Source: Saprospiraceae bacterium (GTDB lineage: Bacteria > Bacteroidota > Bacteroidia > Chitinophagales > Saprospiraceae). From it: a stretch of DNA of 64,000 nucleotides. The number at the start of each line of letters is the position of its first letter. Positions within the stretch are counted from its first letter, which is position 1. Location: positions 1 through 64,000 of the forward strand of contig JAJCYI010000142.1 of the NCBI GenBank assembly GCA_029263015.1, in the 5' to 3' direction. Shown one piece after another: positions 52,803 through 61,222 of this stretch. The position numbers and the translations under genes were made by a program. The notes beneath the pieces are model-generated. The model was given only the letters and a program-made list of their open reading frames with translations, was not told the DNA's origin and did no database searches.

Positions 52803-54203
52803 ATGCAATACACCAAGCACAACCTTGCTGACACCATAGTCGCTCTTGCCACACCGCCAGGCGTTGGTGCCATCGGCATAATTCGCCTGTCAGGAATAGA
52901 TGCCTTGCTCACCGTGCAAAAGGTTTTTGGCGGAAAGGATTTGACCAAACAGGCGAGTCATACCCTGCATTTTGGCACGATCAAAAACGGGGATGGGAAA
53001 ATATTGGACGAAGTGCTTGTTTCCATTTTCAAAGCTCCCAATTCATACACCGGAGAGGACATTGCCGAAGTTTCCTGTCACGGCTCGCCATTTATATTAA
53101 AACAAATACTGGAACTGTTCATAGAAAAAGGTGCCCGTCTTGCACAGCCAGGTGAGTTTACCATGCGCGCTTTTTTGAATGGTAAAATGGATCTCTCCCA
53201 GGCTGAAGCCGTGGCCGACCTTATCGCCTCCACTTCTGAAAGCGGCCACCGCGTTGCGATGCGGCAGATGCGGGGAGGGTTCAGCAATGAGATACAAAAA
53301 CTGAAGGAAGAACTCATCAATTTTGCCAGCCTCATCGAACTCGAACTGGACTTCGCAGAGGAGGATGTCGAATTTGCCAACCGGGAAGAACTGAAAAATA
53401 CGGTTCAAAAAATTCAATCTTTTATTCATTCCCTGATTGAATCCTTCAAGCTGGGGAATGTGCTGAAAGAAGGTGTGCCCACCGTCATTGCGGGCCGCCC
53501 CAATGCGGGCAAGTCCACGTTGCTCAATGCTTTGTTGAACGAAGACAGGGCCATCGTCAGCGAGATCGCTGGTACCACCCGCGACACCATCGAAGAAGTG
53601 CTCAATATCAACGGCATCGAATTTCGCCTCATCGATACAGCGGGAATACGGGAAGCCACAGGCGCAATCGAAGCCATCGGCGTGGAAAAAGCATTGGAAA
53701 AAGTCAGTCAGGCAGCCCTGCTCGTTTACGTTTTTGATGTCGGAGAAATGAAGGTTGACGACGTATTGGCAGACATCGGAAAACTGCAACGGGACGACAT
53801 GCCGCTCCTCGTTGTCTGCAATAAAATGGACACCTACCCCTATTTCAAACCTGGTTCAGTGAGCAGTGAGCAGTCGGCAGTCGGCAGCTGGGAGGTTATT
53901 ACCTGTTCTGCCAAGAACGGGATGAACGTTTCCTATTTAAAAGAGAAACTCTACGACCTCGCCATTTCGGAAAAAATAAACCTGGAAAGCCCCATTGTCA
54001 CCAATGCCCGCCATTTAGAAGCCCTGCAAAAAGCCCACGACAGCCTCAGCGATGTACTCGCAGCAATGGATTCTGGCATCACTTACGATTTTGTGGCAAT
54101 GGACATCCGCCGGGCGCTAGCCCACCTCGGTGAAATAACTGGGGAAGTCGGGGTGGAGGATTTGTTGGAAAATATTTTTGGAAAATTTTGCATCGGTAAA
54201 TAA
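52803..54203 (+). CDS. mnmE: tRNA modification GTPase MnmE
   Basis: 466 residues. N-terminal THF-binding domain (IVALATPPGVGAIGIIRLSG), helical domain, and a GTPase: GRPNAGKSTLLNALL (G1), AGTTRDTIEE (G2), DTAGIRE (G3), NKMD (G4), SAKNG (G5). The C-terminal FCIGK carries the conserved Cys. With MnmG it makes the cmnm5 group of wobble uridine in tRNA. A repeat insert between G4 and G5 (53854-53892) gives SVSSEQSAVGSWE. Confidence 0.96.
   Translation: MQYTKHNLADTIVALATPPGVGAIGIIRLSGIDALLTVQKVFGGKDLTKQASHTLHFGTIKNGDGKILDEVLVSIFKAPNSYTGEDIAEVSCHGSPFILKQILELFIEKGARLAQPGEFTMRAFLNGKMDLSQAEAVADLIASTSESGHRVAMRQMRGGFSNEIQKLKEELINFASLIELELDFAEEDVEFANREELKNTVQKIQSFIHSLIESFKLGNVLKEGVPTVIAGRPNAGKSTLLNALLNEDRAIVSEIAGTTRDTIEEVLNINGIEFRLIDTAGIREATGAIEAIGVEKALEKVSQAALLVYVFDVGEMKVDDVLADIGKLQRDDMPLLVVCNKMDTYPYFKPGSVSSEQSAVGSWEVITCSAKNGMNVSYLKEKLYDLAISEKINLESPIVTNARHLEALQKAHDSLSDVLAAMDSGITYDFVAMDIRRALAHLGEITGEVGVEDLLENIFGKFCIGK
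53854..53892. repeat. Simple-repeat insert within mnmE
   Basis: CAGTGAGCAGTGAGCAGTCG and further GGCAG units, in frame, encoding SVSSEQSAVGS. Similar GCAGTGGGCAG sequence occurs between genes at 50027-50073. Confidence 0.5.
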
Positions 54204-54325
54204 CACCATTACTTTTGATTAGCGATTAAAACCAGAAAGCCCAGATCGTAGATCGACCTTATAAGTGATTCACTCACAAGATGTTGTAAAGCTAGTCATT
54301 AATCTCTAATCACTAAAATTCAACC

Positions 54326-54745
54326 ATGCAAGAACCACCTGAATATTTCCTACCTTTTATGCATACCATTGAATCAACGGTGCTCAAACTCTGGAAAGAA
54401 CTCCGTTCGATGAATGACAGCGACGTGGAATTTGTGTACGAAAAACTGAAAGATTATTTCAGGAAAAAAGTACAGGGGAAGGACTTGGGCGAACCCGAGA
54501 CTTCTTCCGAACGCCGACAAGCACTGATAGATGAGCTGCTCAATGCAATTGATATGCGGGAGGAAATAGAAGCAGACATTCCGTTCATCAACGATCCGGA
54601 CTATGCGCCGACAGGGGTACCTATTTCTTCCCTGGCAAGTTTTTATATGATGTGCTTTAATCGGCTGATAAAATCGGTGCGGATGTGGCGCAAGGAATAT
54701 GGGCCGAAAGGTTATCTGTCGTTTATTGACAAGCATGTGATGTGA
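54326..54745 (+). CDS. Hypothetical protein
   Basis: 139 residues, soluble and acidic, mostly helical by look: TIESTVLKLWKELRSMNDSD, YEKLKDYFRKKV, LLNAIDMREEIEADIP, FNRLIKSVRMWRKEYG. No signal peptide or cysteine. It follows mnmE by about 120 bases. I do not recognise the family; the start and composition make a real gene likely. Confidence 0.7.
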   Translation: MQEPPEYFLPFMHTIESTVLKLWKELRSMNDSDVEFVYEKLKDYFRKKVQGKDLGEPETSSERRQALIDELLNAIDMREEIEADIPFINDPDYAPTGVPISSLASFYMMCFNRLIKSVRMWRKEYGPKGYLSFIDKHVM

Positions 54746-54850
54746 TGGACTTTGTTTTGCCCTGAAATAATCTTTCACAAAAGTGTAAAATATCAGTAAA
54801 ATCAAAACCGCCTTTTGAGAAGATTGATGTGACTGTGGCGAAAGTGTATT

Positions 54851-55297
54851 TCAAACCCCCATCCTAAACTGCACCACCCGAAATGTCTCCTCAAACCCTT
54901 CCCGAAGGTAAAATTGCTGTGCCCGTCCGTTTTCCAATTCGGTATCAACGGCCAGTTCGGTGCAGCCTGATTCCCTTGCCCATTTTTTTATAAAAACAAG
55001 CATTTCTTTGCCGAGGCCTTGCCCTCGGTATTTTTCATTTAAATAAAGCCCGTCGATATAGGCAACGGGAGAGGAGGTGCAGCCTTCCACAATATTGCGG
55101 AAGGATAATTCAATCATGCCGACGGGTTCAGTTTTATCTTTTTCTAAAAATACGAGGTAGGAGCAAAGGTCAGGAGCGCTGATAATGCGCTTGATTTCAG
55201 TCTCGATATATTCAGGTTGGAGGTCTCCGTACAGTTCGTCGCGGAAGCGGCACCAAGTGTCAAAATCATCGAGGGTAGCAAGCCGGAAGTGGAGCAT
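54851..55297 (-). CDS. GNAT family N-acetyltransferase
   Basis: 148 residues. Acetyl-CoA motif: YIDGLYLNEKYRGQGLGKEM with RGQGLG, and the end strand VDTELENGRAQQFYLREGFE with the Asn and Tyr positions of the family. Resembles the AAC(6')/aminoglycoside-like branch in general form, but substrate cannot be named. Confidence 0.88.
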   Translation of the reverse strand: MLHFRLATLDDFDTWCRFRDELYGDLQPEYIETEIKRIISAPDLCSYLVFLEKDKTEPVGMIELSFRNIVEGCTSSPVAYIDGLYLNEKYRGQGLGKEMLVFIKKWARESGCTELAVDTELENGRAQQFYLREGFEETFRVVQFRMGV

Positions 55298-55324
55298 ATT
55301 AAAAATTAATTGAGAATTGAGAAT

Positions 55325-55413
55325 GAACCACAGGGGACACGGGGAGCACAGAGAAAGTCATTATTTCCGCCAGAGGCGGGAATCCCCTGTGCTCCCCGTG
55401 TCCCCTGTGGTTC
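55325..55413. repeat. Inverted repeat with perfect 27-base arms
   Basis: GAACCACAGGGGACACGGGG and seven more bases, repeated as a complement at 55387-55413, with a small inner CCGCC/GGCGG stem. Lies between the GNAT gene and the exosortase partner gene. Related to the repeat at 30000-30087. Confidence 0.85.
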
Positions 55414-55414
55414 G

Positions 55415-56053
55415 CTATTTATCACCAAAAAAGTTACCGATGTCGTTCTTTTTAACCGTCGTCAATGCCCAAATAACAAATGTAGAGATGAAGATAAATT
55501 CAATGCTCTGCATGTTGAACACCCCGTAAATGTATTTTTCCGAAAAAGAAGAAAGGCCAAGAGGTTCCAGAACAGGGGACTCAAGGGCATAATATTTCAA
55601 TGTACAGTGAAAACGGTGGAAGGTGAACAGCGCCAAAATAAAGCTACCGACTAAAAAGGAAATGCCTTTTCGTTTCCACGAAATAGGAGAAGCCAGCACG
55701 AGGGCAATCAGCACTATAAACTGCAATAGGAAGTAATCCCAGACGCTGAAATACGAAGAACTGACATCGAGGTTGGCGGTCTGTTGGCCAGCTTGCCTGG
55801 CAGCATCAATTTTTGCTTCTTTTGTTTTGGTGTTCATATATGTGATGACGAGGTCGTGTTCGCCACCACCTTCCGCTGGGGAAAAACTTGCTTCAGCATC
55901 GGGGATAAAAGTGCGATAGGTGCCTGTGGCCCAATTGGCAAAGGATTGGGTGAAGCCACTGCGAAAACCGCTGACTCCAGCCAAGATGACCAGCACCAGA
56001 TAGACCGCCAAAAAAGTCAAAGTAAAACGGGCAATTTTAGGAAACTTGGGCAT
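55415..56053 (-). CDS. Exosortase-associated membrane protein, copy 1
   Basis: 212 residues. One N-terminal membrane helix (FTLTFLAVYLVLVILAG), an outside loop of about 90 residues (ending SSSYFSVWDYFL), then three to four helices (LLQFIVLIALVLASPISW, ISFLVGSFILALFTF, FIFISTFVIWAL). The same size and plan as the protein at 61344-61988, and each lies directly downstream of an exosortase gene. This corresponds to the exosortase H-associated membrane protein. Role unknown, likely a partner in substrate handling. Confidence 0.8.
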   Translation of the reverse strand: MPKFPKIARFTLTFLAVYLVLVILAGVSGFRSGFTQSFANWATGTYRTFIPDAEASFSPAEGGGEHDLVITYMNTKTKEAKIDAARQAGQQTANLDVSSSYFSVWDYFLLQFIVLIALVLASPISWKRKGISFLVGSFILALFTFHRFHCTLKYYALESPVLEPLGLSSFSEKYIYGVFNMQSIEFIFISTFVIWALTTVKKNDIGNFFGDK

Positions 56054-56065
56054 CGGCAGGTGGTT

Positions 56066-56230
56066 TAGGAACGGTGAATAAATAAGTCGAGGTTCATGGG
56101 TCGGTTGTTTTGTTATTAGTTTTTGCTTTAAAAGAGGGAGTTATGTTGATATAGTGACTGATTTTAAAGTGAAAAATAAAAGCAAAAAAAGTAGCCAAGA
56201 ATCTTGATTTATTTATTCACCGTTCCTTAG
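56066..56230. mobile_element. 165-base MITE-like element, copy 2
   Basis: Terminal inverted repeats begin AGGAACGGTGAATAAATAAG at left and the near complement at right; the interior shares TTAGTTTTT, GGAGTTAT, TTGATATAGTGAC and TTTTAAAGT with the element at 7148-7312, also 165 bases. Its right end lies within the last codons of the exosortase gene (KER and stop), and its left end is 12 bases before the ATG of the partner gene. Confidence 0.65.
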
Positions 56231-56795
56231 TGACCCAGTGGAGCCAATAGAAAAAATAGAGGATGGCCAGCCCGATAAATACAACCTGCCAGAACTCTAT
56301 GTGCATGAACTCAAAATAATCAGGCGCATAGACCCCCACAAAATACAGGGTAATGATGCGGAACAGGTTGAGTGCAAACAAAGACACCACGCCGATGCCG
56401 ATGCCGGCCAGTTTTTTGCGCCTATCGGACGGGAACAACAATATGCCAGTCACCACCAGCATGATCGGGGCAATGGCGTCGCAGCCTTTTTTTATCAACA
56501 ATAAATAATCATCTGATATGATCGACATGCCTTTGGCTGTGGTACCCTGTCCCATCAGGCTGAGGAGGCCACTGCTGATATGGGCGAAAAAAGTAGAGAC
56601 GGGCTCCTGGATGTTTTCGACATAAAACGGCTGAATGGCAAGGATGTAAAACAACAGCATGATGCCAGCAAATCCCAACCAGAATTTGACAATAGGCTTT
56701 CGCTCCCCCAAACTATTTTCCCACCAGTTTTTCAAACCTCCAGTGGAACTGGGCTTTTTCTTTGCTTGGGATTTTCTGGTTTTCTTTTTAGACAT
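56217..56795 (-). CDS. Exosortase of the XrtH (IPTLxxWG) type, copy 1
   Basis: 192 residues, usual for the short exosortases. Catalytic set visible: Cys105 in LLIKKGCDAIAPIML, Arg146 in ALNLFRIITLYFVG, His165 in FEFMHIEFW. Six to seven membrane helices after a lysine-rich start (MSKKKTRKSQAKKK). It should recognise a C-terminal tag on secreted proteins, cut and transfer them at the inner membrane. Downstream is its membrane partner; upstream are two substrates with IPxMGEWG tags. The last residues come from a miniature element. Confidence 0.85.
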   Translation of the reverse strand: MSKKKTRKSQAKKKPSSTGGLKNWWENSLGERKPIVKFWLGFAGIMLLFYILAIQPFYVENIQEPVSTFFAHISSGLLSLMGQGTTAKGMSIISDDYLLLIKKGCDAIAPIMLVVTGILLFPSDRRKKLAGIGIGVVSLFALNLFRIITLYFVGVYAPDYFEFMHIEFWQVVFIGLAILYFFYWLHWVTKER

Positions 56796-56822
56796 GAATG
56801 AGTTTTAGTGAAACGTTGTAGT

Positions 56823-56870
56823 ACGAATCCCCAGATTCATACAAATAGACTTACGAATCTGGGGATCCGT
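56823..56870. repeat. Inverted repeat upstream of exosortase 1
   Basis: 19-base arms with CGAATCCCCAGATTC (two mismatches) around a 10-base loop. It is similar in feel to the hairpin at 31368-31401. Confidence 0.6.
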
Positions 56871-56909
56871 ATTACATTGAGTTCGCCAAAATTAAGAAAG
56901 CTCCAACAA

Positions 56910-56949
56910 AAATAAAGGCAATACCCAATCTTGGATACTGCCTTTATTT
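56910..56949 (-). terminator. Terminator after exosortase substrate 1
   Basis: AAATAAAGGCA / TGCCTTTATTT stem with trailing T, 31 bases after the stop of the 56981 gene, so the substrate and exosortase 1 have at least partly separate transcripts. Confidence 0.75.
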
Positions 56950-56980
56950 CTGCATTTCAGAATCTGCAAATTCCGCACCA

Positions 56981-58381
56981 TCAGCTGTGGCTTTTAACAG
57001 AAAATAGCAAGTGCAGCAAATAAGCCAGTGCCGGCCCCGCTATCAAGCTCCCCGGCAAATCCACTGCCGTCATTTCATAGCCGAATACGGAAACTGCAAG
57101 AACAAAAGTCGCTGCCAGTCCAATCATCACATATACCAACATTTTACCAAAAGAAGAACGGTCGAAAGGAATGCCTTTGCTTTGGGTAGCCATATTTCCA
57201 GCACCTACCAAAGCTGTCTGGCGGCGCATCATGGAGACCGTAGCAAATGACAGCAGGAACAAAGCCAAAACGATAAGTCCCCATTCACCCATAGCTGGAA
57301 TCCCCAACACTGGGCAGGCATTGCAGGTGCCACCGGTCATCAAGGGGAACGGAAAGCCGCCTGCGGTACGGTCAACGGTGACGTTAAAACCGACACCGAC
57401 AGGATGCCAGAGGTTTAGTTTGTAAATGCCAGGTGATATTTCAGGAAGGGTGGTGCCTAAAGGAATGGCCACCAGTCCGTTGTCGAAGATGGCGCCGCTG
57501 TTGAGTGCGGTGATCTGCCAAGTCTCGCCAGGCCCAGAATTGACCAGTACAAAATCGTGGAAATGGGTGATGTTGCCACCGCCGTCGATGATATTCAAAG
57601 GGTCGCCACAGGCACAAGGGTCAGTAATGTCAGGTGTGCCGTCGCCATCTTCATCGGTCTGACTGATAGCAGGGGCCACATTCGCTTTCAAAGTGAGCAT
57701 TATATCACTTGAAATATCAAAATCGTCAAAAGGGGTAATATTGATGACGTCACATTCGGGCGCAAATAGCCAGGTGGTAGCCCCTTCGTCAAAACCATAA
57801 CCCATCCGAAAAGCAACACCAAGGTTGCCAGGGGTAATTATTTTGATCACCACTTCATCACCAGGTATGGCCACGCCGGAAGGCGTGAGGGGTATATCTA
57901 TTGGGTTCGTGCCGGTCATGGTTGATTGGATGATGGCAGAAGATGCTATTTCGGTAAATGTCCCGCTCGGAAAGGGAAAACCAGTGTGGACGGAAATAAC
58001 AACTTGAAGGTTGGCGCCTACCGCCGAAGCTCCTTCAACTATTACGCTTGCTTGAGTGAACTCCACAGCATCGGTGCCTGGCAGAATCAATTTTCGGTAA
58101 TGTTCGCTATAATACGTGATGTCCAGCGGGCCATCTGAGCAACCGATTCCCTGATCAAAAACAGCTGGGCCAAGATCGAACATCACCATGGCTGATTTCT
58201 GGGCATCATTTGCTGATGGGAGGTTAAGGTTACCTTTTCCATTTGTCATATCGAAGTTGGAAAAGAGGCTGGGGCTAAGGGCTTGGGCCTGCAAAATTTC
58301 TTGGCCGGTAAAAAATGCCAGCATCAGGATTATCAAGTTGAAAATCCTTTTGTTCAATCGAGTGGTAAAATATGTTCTCAT
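56981..58381 (-). CDS. Exosortase substrate 1: secreted protein with extended IPTL-like tag
   Basis: 466 residues. Signal peptide (LIILMLAFFTGQEILQAQ). N-domain of about 200 residues (VFDQGIGCSDGPLDITYY) of unknown kind. DEDGDGTPDITDPCACGDPL begins a calcium-type loop and a Cys-bearing domain that ends GGTCNACP. The tag is LGIPAMGEWGLIVLALFLLS followed by FATVSMMRRQ. Unlike usual IPTL-CTERM proteins, about 80 residues follow: a linker, IPFDRSSFGKMLVYVMIGLA, FGYEMTAVDLPGS and a last helix. It lies upstream of exosortase 1. Confidence 0.85.
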   Translation of the reverse strand: MRTYFTTRLNKRIFNLIILMLAFFTGQEILQAQALSPSLFSNFDMTNGKGNLNLPSANDAQKSAMVMFDLGPAVFDQGIGCSDGPLDITYYSEHYRKLILPGTDAVEFTQASVIVEGASAVGANLQVVISVHTGFPFPSGTFTEIASSAIIQSTMTGTNPIDIPLTPSGVAIPGDEVVIKIITPGNLGVAFRMGYGFDEGATTWLFAPECDVINITPFDDFDISSDIMLTLKANVAPAISQTDEDGDGTPDITDPCACGDPLNIIDGGGNITHFHDFVLVNSGPGETWQITALNSGAIFDNGLVAIPLGTTLPEISPGIYKLNLWHPVGVGFNVTVDRTAGGFPFPLMTGGTCNACPVLGIPAMGEWGLIVLALFLLSFATVSMMRRQTALVGAGNMATQSKGIPFDRSSFGKMLVYVMIGLAATFVLAVSVFGYEMTAVDLPGSLIAGPALAYLLHLLFSVKSHS

Positions 58382-58729
58382 AAATTAAAACTGGGTTTGG
58401 TATGGATATGAACCAAGCCTGCCAACATTGAAATAAATGCCACAGGTTGTTCGAATTGAATGCTGATATTAGGAAAGGAGAAACTATTTACCGGAAAGGA
58501 AGCTATTAAAGAGCACAAGCATAAAGCAAGCCAAAACCTTCATTATATTCTGAAATATAGATTGTTACGCATGAAAAATTAAAATGATTGGTAACGCTTG
58601 CCCAGTTTTGAGGTGACGCCTTTGGGCGTGGCGGAGCGGGAAGGGGAAGGTGTTGATTGAAAAATCCTTTATTGAAATGTCTGAGGCTTCCGATCGAACC
58701 GCCGCCAAGGCGATCCGATCGATCTTTGG
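58382..58729. other. Intergenic region between substrates 1 and 2
   Basis: Promoter region of substrate 1, with a GATCGAACCGCCGCC / GATCCGATCG patch just before the long repeat. No gene seen. Confidence 0.4.
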
Positions 58730-58913
58730 AAAAAGTATTTGATCCAGGTGTCGGACGCCCTTCGAGGCGTCGGACACCTGGAAGGTAAGGCTCGGTGTCC
58801 GACGCCTCAAAGGGCGTCCGACACCTGAATTAACAAGCCGTCTAAATTTGGAAAGTGAGGTAGTTAAATCGTTCGGTCGGATCGGCTAAGCGCCGGTCCG
58901 ATCGAGTAGCGCC
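58730..58913 (+). repeat. About 184-base composite repeat, copy 1 (R1)
   Basis: Begins AAAAAGTATTTGAT, then four GTGTCSGACGCC units in two palindromes, then a non-palindromic tail (TTGGAAAGTGAGGTAGTTAA, TCGTTCGGTCGGATCGGCTA, GAGTAGCGCC). A second copy in the same direction is at 61011-61189. Confidence 0.85.
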
Positions 58914-58960
58914 AAGCCATTTGCTAAATGCAGGAAAAAACCAAAAACCAAAAAAAACCG

Positions 58961-58992
58961 AACCCTGCCTCGCCGGCAGGCAGGCAATAACC
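58961..58992 (-). repeat. GTTATTGCCTGCC repeat, copy 1 of 3
   Basis: Minus-strand GGTTATTGCCTGCCTGCCGG, then CGAGGCAGGGTT. Other copies at 61223 and 62007, plus strand. Confidence 0.75.
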
Positions 58993-58994
58993 AA

Positions 58995-59029
58995 AAGAGG
59001 TGTTAGCACAGTCAGCGCTAACACCTCTT
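58995..59029 (-). terminator. Terminator after exosortase substrate 2
   Basis: AAGAGGTGTTAGC / GCTAACACCTCTT, perfect 13-base arms with a 9-base loop, then TTTT on the minus strand. Confidence 0.85.
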
Positions 59030-59052
59030 CCTTGTCATTATCTAACGTCGTA

Positions 59053-60444
59053 TCAGTCCTTTTTGGAAAGCACCAAGTGCAGCAGATAAGCCAACGCTGG
59101 CCCTGCCAACAAACTGCCCGGCACATCCGCAGCTGTCATTTCATAACCGAATGCAGAAACCGCAACTGCAAACGCAGCAGCCAGACCAATCATCACATAA
59201 ACGAGCATTTTAGCAAAAGAAGCTTTGTCGAAAGGGATGCCACTGCTCTGCGAGGTCACATTCCCAAAACCTGCGATGGCCGTCTGGCGGCGCATCATGA
59301 ACACGGTGGCGAACGACAGGAGCAGCAATGCCAATATGATAAGTCCCCATTCGCCCATGGCCGGAATACCCACCAAAGGACAGGCATTGCAGGTGCCGCC
59401 CGTCACCAAAGGGAAAGGCCCGCCGCCCGCAGTACGGTCAACGGTGACATTGAAACCGACGCCGACCGGGTGCCAAAGGTCGAGTTTGTAAACGCCCGGT
59501 GATATTTCAACCAAAGGAGTATTTAAAGGGATGGCCACTAGGCCATTGTCGAAGATGGCGCCGCTGTTGAGTGCGGTGATCTGCCAGGTCTCGCCGGGGC
59601 CGGAAACGACCAGCACAAAATCATGGAAATGGGTGATCTGGCCCATGCCGTCTATGATGTTGAGGGGGTCGCCACAGGCACAGGGGTCGGTGATGTCGGG
59701 GTTGCCGTCACCGTCCGAGTCGGTCTGGCTGATGGTGGGGTCCATAGCAGTACCTTCAATGATAAAAGGAAAACCTTTACTTCCAGTATCGGCTATGGAG
59801 TTGTACGTTCCTCCATTATTTAAAGACTGTCTGGCGTTCCCAGTTTGCCCTTGTCCTAATATGGTGACGGGAGGAGCCCAAGGGCCAGAACCAAGTGTGC
59901 CATTTGTTTGCCAGGCCAACCAATAAGTGCCAGGCCCCAGCACGGTATTGACATTGACCACATTCTTCATGATAGGGCGGTTGGTAGCACTTCCCATTGT
60001 AGTTTCTGTCACCCTGTATATACCCGACCAGGTGGTACTGGCCATACGGTTGGTGGTCAGATCCCCAAAAACAAGGTTGCTGCCAACTTCATTTGGTGGC
60101 CCGTCCCAAATCTGTAACCTTACTTCGGTAATAGTGGATGCAGTGCTGGAGCCTGTTTGATAGGCATAAAAAGTAATGGTGGAAACATTCCACATGCCAC
60201 TTGAAACGGTAAAATCATCGGCAACTACATTTTGGAAATTGACTTGATGGCCCCATCCTAATATATTGTCCCCCAAGGTAATAGTCTGAAGGATAGATTC
60301 ATCCGCCCCTCCCGACCCGCTGCCGGGGCTATTGACCAGTGGGCCGTTGTCATAAAGTACAGCTCCCAATGAAAGGGAAATACTTGTGGCAACTAAAAAA
60401 AGCAGGAGGCAGAGCCTCTTTATTGTTGAGATTATAATTTTCAT
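59053..60444 (-). CDS. Exosortase substrate 2: secreted protein with extended IPTL-like tag
   Basis: 463 residues. Signal peptide (LLLFLVATSISLSLG). N-domain opens VLYDNGPLVNSPGSGSGGAD and has VADDFTVSSGMWNVSTITFY, a form I recall from exosortase substrates of Proteobacteria. SDGDGNPDITDPCACGDPL, the HFHDFVLV strand and GGTCNACPL are as in substrate 1. Tag: VGIPAMGEWGLIILALLLLS, then FATVFMMRRQ, linker, IPFDKASFAKMLVYVMIGLA, FGYEMTAADVPGS, final helix ending LSKKD. It is nearly the same as substrate 1 from the Cys domain onward, but unrelated before it. Flanked by the two long direct repeats. Confidence 0.87.
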   Translation of the reverse strand: MKIIISTIKRLCLLLFLVATSISLSLGAVLYDNGPLVNSPGSGSGGADESILQTITLGDNILGWGHQVNFQNVVADDFTVSSGMWNVSTITFYAYQTGSSTASTITEVRLQIWDGPPNEVGSNLVFGDLTTNRMASTTWSGIYRVTETTMGSATNRPIMKNVVNVNTVLGPGTYWLAWQTNGTLGSGPWAPPVTILGQGQTGNARQSLNNGGTYNSIADTGSKGFPFIIEGTAMDPTISQTDSDGDGNPDITDPCACGDPLNIIDGMGQITHFHDFVLVVSGPGETWQITALNSGAIFDNGLVAIPLNTPLVEISPGVYKLDLWHPVGVGFNVTVDRTAGGGPFPLVTGGTCNACPLVGIPAMGEWGLIILALLLLSFATVFMMRRQTAIAGFGNVTSQSSGIPFDKASFAKMLVYVMIGLAAAFAVAVSAFGYEMTAADVPGSLLAGPALAYLLHLVLSKKD

Positions 60445-60487
60445 TGTTCAATATTTACAGGATTAAGAAAAAAAGATTTGTTCCAGG

Positions 60488-60745
60488 TTATTCCTCCAAG
60501 AAGCCAAGGGCCCAATCGCAATATTCAACTGCGGCGGTGTTCCCCTGTTCGAGGCAGGTCTCCCTTAATTCCTGAAAATATTCTATTTTTTCTGTTTTGG
60601 TCTGAGGTAAGTTGCTGGTGTCTGCTCCCTCACTTGCAGACATATTGGCTTTTCCGTTTTGCTGTGCATAGACCCAGCCTACCATGGGCAAAGCCAAAAC
60701 CATTACAATAAGGAGCACCCTTTTAAGGGCATTTCGATTTTTCAT
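60488..60745 (-). CDS. Small secreted protein upstream of substrate 2
   Basis: 85 residues from ATG 60745; the frame extends 15 codons further up with no better start. Signal peptide (RVLLIVMVLALPMVGWVYAQ). The mature 58 residues are acidic with two cysteines (ETCLEQGNTAAVEYCDWAL). It precedes substrate 2 by 43 bases and is likely co-transcribed. No family recognised. May be a helper or just a passenger. Confidence 0.75.
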   Translation of the reverse strand: MKNRNALKRVLLIVMVLALPMVGWVYAQQNGKANMSASEGADTSNLPQTKTEKIEYFQELRETCLEQGNTAAVEYCDWALGFLEE

Positions 60746-61010
60746 AAGATAATAATTGTTTAAACAGTGTTTATAAATCGTGTCCGGCAACCATGAAAGC
60801 CACAGTGGCCAAACGGAAAGTCTGAGAACAGGTCAATCTTTAGATGTCAGTAAACCGGTACAGGGAAGGTGAAAAGTCTAAACGAGGTGAGTATCATAAA
60901 ACTCCAAATATTTTGGAGACACCTTAGAACAGCACAAAGTAAGCCAAAAGTTGGTGAATATCCAAATGGGGGGGCTTGGTCAAAAAGCTCCTTTAACCAT
61001 TATGGATACA
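60746..61010. other. Intergenic region upstream of the small secreted gene
   Basis: Should hold the promoter for the 60745/60444 pair. No gene seen; GC-poor with no clear consensus. Confidence 0.35.
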
Positions 61011-61189
61011 AAAAGTATTTGATATAGGTGTCGGACGCCCTTTGAGGCGTCGGACACCGAGTATTACCTTGGTGACCGACGCCTAAATGGGCGTCCGACA
61101 CCTGATAAACAAGCCTCCTAAGCTTGGAAAGTGAGGTAGTTAAATCGTTCGGTCGGATCGGCTAAGCGCCGGTCTGATCGAGTAGCGCC
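61011..61189 (+). repeat. About 180-base composite repeat, copy 2 (R2)
   Basis: Same order of parts as R1 at 58730: AAAAAGTATTTGAT, palindromic GTGTCGGACGCC units, then the TTGGAAAGTGAGGTAGTTAA tail and GAGTAGCGCC. Palindrome loops differ, the tail is nearly identical. Confidence 0.85.
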
Positions 61190-61222
61190 CAACCGGTTCC
61201 AAAGGGAGGGGGCTTGGTTGCT

